From: JAFDZV01 sp966128725
Lineage (GTDB): Bacteria > Bacteroidota > Ignavibacteria > OLB7
DNA length: 40,463 nucleotides
Reading direction: 5' to 3'
NCBI GenBank assembly: GCA_966128725.1
Contig: CBHYLN010000036.1
Coordinates: forward strand, 1-40,463
Of the stretch, positions 34,601-40,463 are shown piece after piece (within the stretch, counting starts at the first letter, position 1; each line of letters begins with the position of its first letter). Position numbers and translations under genes: made by a program. A model generated the notes under the pieces. It worked only from the letters and a program-made list of their open reading frames with translations. It was not told the origin of the DNA and searched no databases.

Positions 34601-36751
34601 CCAACGGTAAGCGGTGTGGATACGTTGACGATCAACACGCAGGCCCAGGACCCGGCGCAGCGTGCGATGAAGGTGCCGATCATCCTGCGCCGCGAGCGAT
34701 CGAAGGTGGAGGCCCTTACGCAAAGCGGCGGAGCGCTCCCCTCAATCATCGACTTCGGCACCATACTGGATTGCTCCGGGGCGGCCGTGTACAATCTGCT
34801 GTTGCGGAGCTCGGGGACGATCAACGAAACGATGACCGGCGGCTTCGTAGTCGGTGGGGCTTTCTCGGTAAATCCGGCGCTGCCAATCTCGATTCCGGCC
34901 GGTGCCGATCGTTCGGTTTCGATCGTGTTCTCCACCCCGACCGGGGGTGTGTACAACGACACGCTGGTGCTGCGTAACGCTGCCTGCAATCGTGAAATCC
35001 GGATTCCTGTTACGGCGGTTCGCGCGGGCATTTCCATCTCGGCAAGCGGCATAGCGTTTGGTAACACCAACGTTGGCGTTACCAGAAGGGGCACCGCGAC
35101 GATTACCAATACCAGCAGCACGCCGAACAACGTGAAGCTGAATATCAAGTCGGCCACGGTTACCGCATCCGGCGGCACACCGTTTACCATCGTGCTGCCA
35201 ACCGGTCTGCCGAAGGCGCTGGCGCCCGGCGAGGCAGCCAGTGTGGACGTGGATTTCCTCCCGACTGCCGAGATCGGCTACAACGCTCAGATCTGTTTCG
35301 AGATCGATTCGCCGTGCGACACCACCGTTTGCGTGCCGCTGAGCGGATCGGGCGTGAAGTCGAGCATTCTGGTTCGCCTGGCAAGCCTGAACTTCGGAAC
35401 GCGATATATCTGCCAGGATGATTCGCTCGGCTTCTCGATTGTCAATTCGGCAACAACACTGCCGTTGACGGTGGACAGCATCCGCATCGTGGGGACCGAT
35501 GCCGGCGCCTTCGAGATCGTTCGGCCCACCGGGTTGCCGCTGCAGATCGCACCACAGGATTCCATTCTGGCAATGGTGCGCTTCGTGCCGTCGCGCGCGG
35601 CCAGCGATGGCCTGAAATCGGCAACGCTTGAGATCTACAGCTCTGACCTCGCCCAGCCGATTGTGCGCGTGACGCTGGTTGGCGAACGGCGGCGGCAATC
35701 GCTGGCGACGCCTACGCAACTGGACTTTGGTACCGTTGAGGCAAACACGTCGGTGTTGGACACGGTGACTCTGGAGAACCGGACGGCGGCCCCGATGCAG
35801 CTCACGGCGCTGGATGTGCCTGCGCCGTTCGTGATCGTCTCGCCCTCGCCGTTGCCGGTTGTGATCGGCCCGCTTGACTCCATCAAGGTCGTGGTGCGTT
35901 TCACGCCTGTCGACTCGGTTGCCTACAACGCAACGCTTGTTGCCCGGCAGTCGCAGCCGTGTGCCGATTCAACGCTGATAGCGGTTGCCGGCAAGGGGAA
36001 GGTGACACCGGTTGGCCTGGCCGAAGTGGCAATCGAAACAACGCTGAGCGGGCGTCCTGGTGACCGGCTTGCCATCCCGATTCTGCTCCGCAATTCCCGA
36101 TTGCTCACAGCCTCGGGTGCCACGACGTTCCAGGCCACGCTGCGATTCCGTAAGTCGCTGTTGCTGCCATTGCGCGCCCGTGCCAAGAGCGATCCGTTGG
36201 GCAAGGGAACCGGCATTTCGGTCGGGAATATCATTTCCAAAGCGATCGACGGCGATGACCATGTTGTGACCGTTGAAATCACGAACAACCCGATGCCCAC
36301 CGGAACGCCGGACACGCTCGGGTTCCTGGATGTCGAGGTAATGCTGGGTGATACAACGGCTACCCCGATCGCGTTCGATACCCTGCGCTGGACCGACGCC
36401 ACCGTTGTTTCGCCAACCAGCAACGGCGCGTTCACGCTTGTTGGTTATTGCACCGTTGGCGGCAACCGTTTGCTGGAAGTCGGTACCGGGTTTGGCATCA
36501 AGGCCGTCACGCCAAATCCGTTCAACTCAACGGCGGAAATTGTCTTCCAGACCATCGAACAGGGACCAACCACACTTGCGCTGTACGACCTGATGGGGCG
36601 CCGGGTGGTATCGTTGATCGAGGCGGAGGAGCTGCCAACCGGCCCACATGTGGCAACCTGGAATGCCTCGGATTATCCTTCAGGCATCTATCTGGCGGTA
36701 CTCACATCGTCCACTCAGCGGACTACGTTCCGACTGATGCTTGCGAAATAG
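31637..36751 (+). CDS. Giant T9SS cargo protein: glycine-rich region, eight Hydin-like domains, sorting tail
   Basis: The 1704-residue protein has a signal peptide ending AFA before Q21. An N-terminal beta-rich domain (21-210) is followed by a region of about 260 residues (215-472) dominated by Gly, Ser, Asn and Ala with several cysteines. A beta domain follows (475-585). Eight ASPM-SPD-2-Hydin (choice-of-anchor D) immunoglobulin-like domains begin near residues 589, 695, 804, 911, 1021, 1130, 1240 and 1352. A cohesin-like domain (about 1455-1615) precedes the T9SS sorting domain (about 1620-1704: VTPNPFNSTAEIVF, LALYDLMGRRVVSL, YPSGIYLAVL). It should be a surface or extracellular structural or adhesive protein. 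No enzyme motif is seen. The ATG has no clear ribosome site, and the next gene is an OmpA-type protein. Confidence 0.88.
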   Translation: MKKVLVTVVGLMLAATAAFAQPQIAYMIPDIGAAGMNTYVEIVAPAPAIGTYGGNGQFVNSNNGTETIGIGPANIADTARIVVGPIVVSWEARLISTQIFVKPGAANGVVPLRVTVSGSSSTVDFEIVTPRTLGAAGTVTGGGVLGSGGALGTRSKRGAMIVNSVTFDGGTYSVSTADPDPATPGNQGYLPFILISKGSIAIVNGAVINVNAGTPNGGPGGGGGGGAYCDRTFFGDGGPGSDGGDGFAGGGAGGRNSSSGGPSSYRNPGNASGASGASMNGVAAGGHIDCNKYESSGGGTGHPFGLSGLGPCFPTSGRYGGGSAADQNTGGGGGGYGTAGANGTGSTPGSNGGQIVGNAQGVPVAGGSAGASGNPRSGAGSGICSGSGGGGGGALVMYASTLFNNTGGPLAARGAAGGNGSGPTNGGSGSGGYIGIGAKVRLSSGGSGDVTGAAAANGGGAGGAGRGRYDGFLVVTPAYAGNATPYVGPTIDTLSYVQTKTFTVQGTKGADAIQVWMRGDNTVWQLLPAPTVSGRTWSLPVTVPSGGNYYFVAMQVVSSPSTTQYRNEPGWVMSQSAANMVRVDLIPQINVDRTSISFPTVLCSETPIDSVKVFNTGDDTLRVLPRFAAGTNFSVVPSLGQLNIPPRPGDTVYWIKVRFNPGTPGLKTDTLILQNNDPRPGRNPIRIVLTGRKANIQQSLSLTLLDFGDVCRDSTAVPQATRFSNAGDTTGQIKSITRLGSGTAMFSITQPAAGSLPLTVAAGGNTDIRITFKPTANGAFVDSFRVVAGPCDSPFVIVVRGRGVTPAITLNPNPVDFGNAPVNVQASVPVTVTNSGTIALTIKEVFFRPAGVAVTASTTGLVGTPLAVGANASGTVLLTPLAAGTISGQMCLVLEGACRDTFCFDLQGTSTIGRLVLSRTEITMEADSCNDAPPVMVETLTLYNRGNAAVRVDNYALLRNLVNVTSVPSTFPMDLAANDSVVFTIRWTPTVSGVDTLTINTQAQDPAQRAMKVPIILRRERSKVEALTQSGGALPSIIDFGTILDCSGAAVYNLLLRSSGTINETMTGGFVVGGAFSVNPALPISIPAGADRSVSIVFSTPTGGVYNDTLVLRNAACNREIRIPVTAVRAGISISASGIAFGNTNVGVTRRGTATITNTSSTPNNVKLNIKSATVTASGGTPFTIVLPTGLPKALAPGEAASVDVDFLPTAEIGYNAQICFEIDSPCDTTVCVPLSGSGVKSSILVRLASLNFGTRYICQDDSLGFSIVNSATTLPLTVDSIRIVGTDAGAFEIVRPTGLPLQIAPQDSILAMVRFVPSRAASDGLKSATLEIYSSDLAQPIVRVTLVGERRRQSLATPTQLDFGTVEANTSVLDTVTLENRTAAPMQLTALDVPAPFVIVSPSPLPVVIGPLDSIKVVVRFTPVDSVAYNATLVARQSQPCADSTLIAVAGKGKVTPVGLAEVAIETTLSGRPGDRLAIPILLRNSRLLTASGATTFQATLRFRKSLLLPLRARAKSDPLGKGTGISVGNIISKAIDGDDHVVTVEITNNPMPTGTPDTLGFLDVEVMLGDTTATPIAFDTLRWTDATVVSPTSNGAFTLVGYCTVGGNRLLEVGTGFGIKAVTPNPFNSTAEIVFQTIEQGPTTLALYDLMGRRVVSLIEAEELPTGPHVATWNASDYPSGIYLAVLTSSTQRTTFRLMLAK
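32280..33054 (+). repeat. Glycine-rich low-complexity coding segment
   Basis: About 258 codons are heavily biased to GGC/GGT/GGA. Runs of up to seven glycines (32297-32317) and short GGxG/GAG-type units are broken by aromatic or cysteine-containing islands (AYCDRTFFGDGG, GHIDCNKYES, GLGPCFPTSGRYGG, GSGICSGSGG). The pattern suggests a polyglycine-helix or coil surface domain. Confidence 0.8.
33401..36000 (+). repeat. Eight Hydin-like domain repeats with a three-domain (A-B-C) super-repeat
   Basis: Cysteine patterns recur with a period of three domains. Domains 1, 4 and 7 have a single early Cys (PTVLCSE, EADSCND, RYICQDD) and end in a Cys-free D-x-x-x-x-I/V segment. Domains 2 and 5 have one early Cys and one in the last strand (GDVCRDS with AGPCDSP; ILDCSG with NAACNRE). 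Domains 3 and 6 carry three late Cys (MCLVLEGACRDTFC; ICFEIDSPCDTTVC). Domain 8 keeps only a late Cys. Super-repeats are about 322 and 329 codons long, then a partial third. Confidence 0.7.
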
Positions 36752-36769
36752 TATCTAATTGATAATCTT

Positions 36770-36812
36770 CGCCGTCCGGCCTCCCAATGTGGATGCCGGA
36801 CGGCGGTTTTCT
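36770..36812 (+). terminator. Terminator after the giant T9SS protein gene
   Basis: A perfect 11-bp stem (36770-36780 with 36795-36805) and a 14-base loop are followed by GTTTTCTC. It lies 19 bases past the stop and 33 bases before the OmpA gene start. Confidence 0.85.
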
Positions 36813-36844
36813 CGCCCTCGACTAACCAACATCCCATCGTCCAT

Positions 36845-38908
36845 ATGCGCGACATGTACCCCTTTGCGCGGCGGCTCGGAATTGCAGCGATCGTCCTGGC
36901 ATCGGCTGCATCCGTGCTTCACGCGCAGGACACGATGACGCCAGAGGAGCGCCTGGCAAAGCAACGAATGCGGGCGCGAATCGGTGTCTTCGGCGACGTC
37001 GGGCTCAACACGCACTCCGGCACATTCGTGGGTCCTGCGCCATGCTGCATGGTTCTCGACACGGCTACGTTTTCCGGAGGGAGCTCTATCGGGTTCGGTG
37101 GTGGCCTTCTGTTTGAAGTGCCGCTGGATCAAATGTTCAAGATCATGGCCCGCGTGGGCTATTACAAGATGGGAGCCCTGCAGACCGTACAGGCAACCAT
37201 CAGCAATGTTGTGCTTCTTCCCGACGGATCCACTGCGCCAGCCGTGGTGGAGTACCAGTTCGATTCCAAGCTTGCGCTTGCGGCCGGCGAATTGACGCTG
37301 GGCATTCGTCCGGTTGCCGACTTGCCGCTGACGCTGAAGGTAGGCCCGGAGTTTGGCACCTATCTCACGAAGGAGTTCACGCAGCGTGAGGTATTGGTGA
37401 ATCCGGAGGGCGCGGTGTTCAAAACCGAGCAGGCGCGCGAGCGGAATGTGTTCACGCAGGGCATCGAAAACGTTGGCCCCCGGCTGGCCGCGGTTGCCGG
37501 CCTGGATTACGAGCTTCCGCTTAACCGTACCGAAACCATGTTCCTGGTTCCGGAGGTCAGCTACTCGTACGGGCTTACGAAGGTCACCAGCGATCTGGAC
37601 TGGCGTGCCGATCGCCTTTCGGGCGGTCTTGCGTTGAAGTATTCGTTCCCGGTGCCGGATCCGCCGCCGCCCCCGCCTCCGCCGCCCCCACCACCGCCGC
37701 CACCGCCGCCGCCACCCGATCCGGTGCTGGCCGCCGCGCTTACGGCATACGGTGTTGGCGTTGACAACGTGGAACGCCCGGTGCTGCAGGTGAAGGTGGA
37801 GGAGTTCGTGAACGATCAGAGCCGGTCGTTGCTGAACTACGTGTTCTTCGACAACAACTCGTCGGAGATTCCGAACCGTTACGTGCAGTACAGCGGCAAC
37901 GCCGGCGGCAGTTTCACGTACGAGCAGCTGCGGAACAAGAACACGCTGGACGTGTATTATCAGCTGCTGAACATCGTGGGCCGTCGCATGCTCGAGAACC
38001 CCAAGGCAACCATCTCGCTGGTTGGTACCAATACCAATCAGGGTGAGGAGGCGGGCAACTCGGCGCTCTCGAAGGCACGGGCCGAGAAGGTGAAGCAGTA
38101 TCTGGTCGCCAACTGGGGGATCGACCCCAAGCGCATTCAGGTTTCCGCTCGCAACCTTCCGGCAACGCCGTCGAATCCGAGCGATCCGGATGGTGTTGAG
38201 GAGAACCGTCGTGTTGAGATCACGTCCAACATACCGGACATCCTGAACCCGGTGGCCACCAACGATACGATCCGCACGGTGGATCCGCCGATGCTCCGCA
38301 TGAAGCCAACCTACAAGGCCGAAGCCGGTGTGAAGAGCTGGCGGCTTACCGTTACCCAGGATGGCAAGGTGTTGAAGCAGTTCAGCGGATCCGGCGAGGT
38401 TCCGGAGAAGTTGGATTGGAACATCTCGCAGACCCCTGAGGCACTGCCGCTTGGCAGGTCGTCGATGGTGGCACGCCTGGAAGTGACCGACTCGCGCGAC
38501 AAACGTGTGGACGCCAACACCGAAATGCCGGTGTCGCAGATCACCGTGCAAAAGAAGCGCGAGGACCGTCGTGGTGACGTGGCCTACGAGCATTATAACC
38601 TGATCACGTTCAAGTTCGACGAAGCCTCCCTGTCCTCGGCCAATGCGAAGATTGCGCAGCAGGTCAAGAGCAGGATCAAGCCGAACTCGAAGGTGGAGAT
38701 CGTGGGTTACACCGATCGCCTTGGCGAGGATCAGCATAACATGGATCTGTCGCGCGAGCGTGCGCTGAACACGGCCAAGGCGCTTGGCGTGCCGGCCGAA
38801 AATGCTCGTGGCGCGGGCGAGAACACTTCGCTGTTCGACAACTCGCTCCCCGAAGGCAGATTCTATACCCGTACGGTTGATATCACGGTGGCAACGCCGG
38901 TGGAATAG
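36845..38908 (+). CDS. OmpA-family outer membrane protein with beta-barrel, polyproline linker and two OmpA-type domains
   Basis: The 687-residue protein has a signal peptide (1-27, ending LHAQ). Residues about 44-269 look like an outer-membrane beta-barrel, with alternating hydrophobic strands such as FKIMARVGYYKMGAL and GGLALKYSF. A linker of 19 consecutive prolines (273-291) follows. The first OmpA-like domain (about 318-458) contains NYVFFDNNSSEIP, SLVGTNTNQGE, SKARAEKVKQYL and EENRRVEI. A beta-rich spacer (about 470-585) precedes a second OmpA domain (about 590-685: LITFKFDEASLSS, KVEIVGYTDRLG, NMDLSRERALNTAKAL). The C-terminus LPEGRFYTRTVDITV matches the smaller OmpA protein at 5788-6660. 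Likely role: anchoring the outer membrane to peptidoglycan. Its position after a T9SS cargo gene may be coincidental. Confidence 0.9.
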   Translation: MRDMYPFARRLGIAAIVLASAASVLHAQDTMTPEERLAKQRMRARIGVFGDVGLNTHSGTFVGPAPCCMVLDTATFSGGSSIGFGGGLLFEVPLDQMFKIMARVGYYKMGALQTVQATISNVVLLPDGSTAPAVVEYQFDSKLALAAGELTLGIRPVADLPLTLKVGPEFGTYLTKEFTQREVLVNPEGAVFKTEQARERNVFTQGIENVGPRLAAVAGLDYELPLNRTETMFLVPEVSYSYGLTKVTSDLDWRADRLSGGLALKYSFPVPDPPPPPPPPPPPPPPPPPPPDPVLAAALTAYGVGVDNVERPVLQVKVEEFVNDQSRSLLNYVFFDNNSSEIPNRYVQYSGNAGGSFTYEQLRNKNTLDVYYQLLNIVGRRMLENPKATISLVGTNTNQGEEAGNSALSKARAEKVKQYLVANWGIDPKRIQVSARNLPATPSNPSDPDGVEENRRVEITSNIPDILNPVATNDTIRTVDPPMLRMKPTYKAEAGVKSWRLTVTQDGKVLKQFSGSGEVPEKLDWNISQTPEALPLGRSSMVARLEVTDSRDKRVDANTEMPVSQITVQKKREDRRGDVAYEHYNLITFKFDEASLSSANAKIAQQVKSRIKPNSKVEIVGYTDRLGEDQHNMDLSRERALNTAKALGVPAENARGAGENTSLFDNSLPEGRFYTRTVDITVATPVE
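37661..37717 (+). repeat. Run of 19 proline codons in the OmpA gene
   Basis: CCG, CCC, CCA and CCT codons are mixed, so the tract is not a simple nucleotide repeat and should be fairly stable. It is bracketed by Asp-Pro on both sides and joins the barrel to the periplasmic domains. Confidence 0.95.
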
Positions 38909-38932
38909 TCACGCACGGTGGATGAATACAGC

Positions 38933-38976
38933 GAAGGCGACTCGGGCTGCTGCCCGGGTCGCCTTCTTCTTTTTCT
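38933..38976 (+). terminator. Rho-independent terminator after the OmpA gene
   Basis: A 15-bp stem with one G-T wobble (38933-38947 with 38952-38966) and a TGCT loop runs into TTCTTTTTCT. It lies 24 bases past the stop. Confidence 0.93.
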
Positions 38977-39038
38977 GATCGTGAGGAAGCATCCGCGTGT
39001 TCAACGTTGGGCCGTCGCGAGTGTGCAACCGCGAGAGC

Positions 39039-40043
39039 CTACCGCAGTGCGTACGCCATCTCGATTACCTCGCGGGGGATGTCGTCGTGGTTGGCCGAAG
39101 GGTTCAGCGCATCGGCCAGCGATACGCGCGTGAGCTGCGTGCCCACGTTGAACGCGCCCACGAACGCGCTCCCCTCGTTGGCCGCAAGCGATTTCACCAT
39201 CTGGAAGCCGATCCAATCGGCTCGCAGAACGTCGGTGATGGATGCCTCGCCGCCGCGCTGGAAATATCCCATGTCCACGGTGCGGATCTCGTGCCTGCTG
39301 TGGCGCTGTTCCAACGCATGGCCCAGGATCGCACGGATTTCCTCCAGTGATTTCCCGTACGCCTCGGAGACGATGATGCGGGTGTCGCGCTCGCGCATTT
39401 CGATCGTATCGGCAATCTCCTCGAAGTTCACCTTCTCCTCGGGCCGCAGCACGAACTCCGCGCCGGATGCAATGCCCGCGTAGAACGGCAGGAATGCGGA
39501 GTTGCGCCCCATCGAGCCGATGATATACACGCGGCGGTGCGCCGAGGCCGTGTCGCGAATCCACTCCATCATCTCCACACTCCGCACGATTGCCGAGTAG
39601 AACCCGAGCGACGTCCCGTACGTGTTGGCGACATCGTTGTCGATCGATGCGGCAGTGAAGAGTATGGTTCGTGGGTGGTCGGCCGCTTTGAGCATTGCAT
39701 CCAGATCGTGCGCCGCGCGCAGGCTGCCGTTGCCGCCGCATGCGATAAGCGCATCGAATCCGGCCGCAAGGAAGTTGGTCATCACGCGTTTGCGCAGATC
39801 ACCGTCGGTGCGCATCTCGGGCACCCGTACGGTGCCCAGGATCGTGCCGCCAAGCTTGGAGATGCCTGCGGTATCGAGTGGGTTCAGCCGTCGATAGCTG
39901 GGTTCGATAAGCCCGCGCCAGCCGTCAAGGATACCCCACACCTCCACATCGGGAATGAGGGTAATCGCCGATCGCGCGACCGATCGAATGAACGCGTTCA
40001 TGCCAGGGCAATCGCCCCCGCCTGTCAGGATTCCGACTTTCAT
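39039..40043 (-). CDS. 6-phosphofructokinase family protein with altered active-site motifs
   Basis: The 334-residue protein has the PFK fold: GGGDCPGMNAFIR at the N-terminus, ILGTVRVPEM (Arg73), GSMGRNSAFLPFYAGIASGAE, and GYFQRGGEASITDVLRADWIG. Family members phosphorylate fructose 6-phosphate with ATP or pyrophosphate. Two normally fixed motifs differ. GGDGS/GGDDT is GGNGS (Asn105), and P-G/K-T-I-D-N-D is A-A-S-I-D-N-D (131-137), although the catalytic Asp135 remains. The start is the ATG at 40043; the open frame upstream looks non-coding. TATATT lies about ten bases before the ATG on the minus strand, so any leader would be very short. It might be a specialised kinase on another substrate. 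No other glycolytic gene adjoins it. Confidence 0.85.
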   Translation of the reverse strand: MKVGILTGGGDCPGMNAFIRSVARSAITLIPDVEVWGILDGWRGLIEPSYRRLNPLDTAGISKLGGTILGTVRVPEMRTDGDLRKRVMTNFLAAGFDALIACGGNGSLRAAHDLDAMLKAADHPRTILFTAASIDNDVANTYGTSLGFYSAIVRSVEMMEWIRDTASAHRRVYIIGSMGRNSAFLPFYAGIASGAEFVLRPEEKVNFEEIADTIEMRERDTRIIVSEAYGKSLEEIRAILGHALEQRHSRHEIRTVDMGYFQRGGEASITDVLRADWIGFQMVKSLAANEGSAFVGAFNVGTQLTRVSLADALNPSANHDDIPREVIEMAYALR

Positions 40044-40186
40044 GGATGCGAATATAGGGCGCGCCACACGCCGATTGCTATCGCTTCCACGAAATGTCGC
40101 GATTACCCCTGTGCCGGCCGGATTTGCGCGATCGGGGAACACGCGGCAGCCCGGCCGCCGGCCTGCGGTTCCGCACTACGCCACGG

Positions 40187-40423
40187 CTATGCGCCGGGAC
40201 CCAAGGCCTTGCGCAGCGTGTCTCCGGCAACCGGCAATCCCGCAAGCGGTGCCAACGCACAGAAATCGAGTGCGCCGGCGACCAACGGCAGCAGGCCCAC
40301 AATTCCCAGTACCGTGCCGCCTGTACCCTTGACCACAACAAATCCTACTACAACCAGCGCCACGCCCGCGCCAAGGCGTGTAATACGTCCCGCTGATGAT
40401 GCCATGAACTTGAAGAATCCCAT
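40187..40423 (-). CDS. Small DUF2892-family inner-membrane protein
   Basis: The 78-residue protein has two hydrophobic segments (LGAGVALVVVGFVVV and LGIVGLLPLVAGALDFCALAP) separated by a glycine turn. The pattern R-x-x-R-L-G-A-G at the start and GLLPLVAGALDFC fits DUF2892 (the YgaP membrane part). There is no rhodanese domain. The ATG at 40423 has GGAG nine bases upstream on the minus strand. It precedes the phosphofructokinase gene by 143 bases in the same direction. Function is unknown. The right-hand 40 bases of the window are its leader. Confidence 0.75.
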   Translation of the reverse strand: MGFFKFMASSAGRITRLGAGVALVVVGFVVVKGTGGTVLGIVGLLPLVAGALDFCALAPLAGLPVAGDTLRKALGPGA

Positions 40424-40463
40424 GACCCATGCTCCTTCGGATTGTTATCGCAATGCGGCCTGT

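Noticed and set aside
36755..38737. A 660-codon open frame opposite the OmpA gene
   Set aside because: It crosses the terminator at 36770-36812 and encodes an Arg/Gly run opposite the proline codons. It has no protein features.
40084..40186. A G/C-rich palindromic stretch between the DUF2892 and phosphofructokinase genes, considered as a terminator
   Set aside because: The arms contain a mismatch and almost no loop, with no T-tract on the minus strand.

Overview
The window reads as a chromosomal segment of a Gram-negative bacterium of the Fibrobacterota-Chlorobiota-Bacteroidota group. It is G+C-rich (roughly 60% by eye) and gene-dense. Three things point there. Two very large secreted proteins (15163-18195 and 31637-36751) end in type IX secretion (T9SS) sorting domains. 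An lpxH gene, two OmpA-domain proteins and a large beta-barrel imply an outer membrane with lipid A. Many starts lack a clear Shine-Dalgarno sequence, and a few TAnnTTTG promoter elements appear. The high G+C combined with T9SS tails and Hydin-like (choice-of-anchor D) repeats resembles the Chlorobi/Ignavibacteria/Kapabacteria side of the group; that placement is inference. I see no rRNA, tRNA, CRISPR array, transposase or phage gene.

Layout. 1-2438 (minus): an acyltransferase, an orphan FecE-like ABC ATPase and a membrane-anchored YdcF/DUF218 protein cut by the window edge. 2576-6660 (plus): a ROK sugar kinase, a lipoprotein with five four-cysteine repeats, and a short OmpA-domain protein. 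6975-14874 (minus): a complete Yej/Opp-type peptide ABC importer (binding protein, two permeases, two ATPases), with a GT-C glycosyltransferase gene placed between the two ATPase genes. 15163-20830 (plus): a secreted glycosidase-like protein with a T9SS tail, LpxH and an aldehyde dehydrogenase. 20925-23659: a DinB-family protein and, divergent from it, a Zn/Cd-type P-type ATPase. 24302-26987 (minus, transcribed right to left): ECF sigma factor, anti-sigma factor, MoaA and a small membrane protein. 27259-31341 (plus): a DUF296 protein, a PstS-like lipoprotein, a CtpA-type protease and a small secreted protein. 31637-38908 (plus): a 1704-residue T9SS cargo protein with a glycine-rich region and Hydin-like domains, then a 687-residue OmpA/beta-barrel protein with a 19-proline linker. 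39039-40423 (minus): a DUF2892 protein and a divergent phosphofructokinase.

Common theme. Much of the window serves the cell envelope: lipoprotein, OmpA-type peptidoglycan anchors, T9SS cargo, lipid A synthesis, peptide uptake and an envelope protease. Most transcription units end in well-formed stem-loop terminators.

Most unusual points: the regular D-S/T-C-C four-cysteine repeat lipoprotein; an apparent A-B-C super-repeat of Hydin-like domains in the 1704-residue protein; a glycosidase-like T9SS protein in which both expected catalytic glutamates appear to be replaced; and substitutions of normally invariant acidic residues in the P-type ATPase and the phosphofructokinase.
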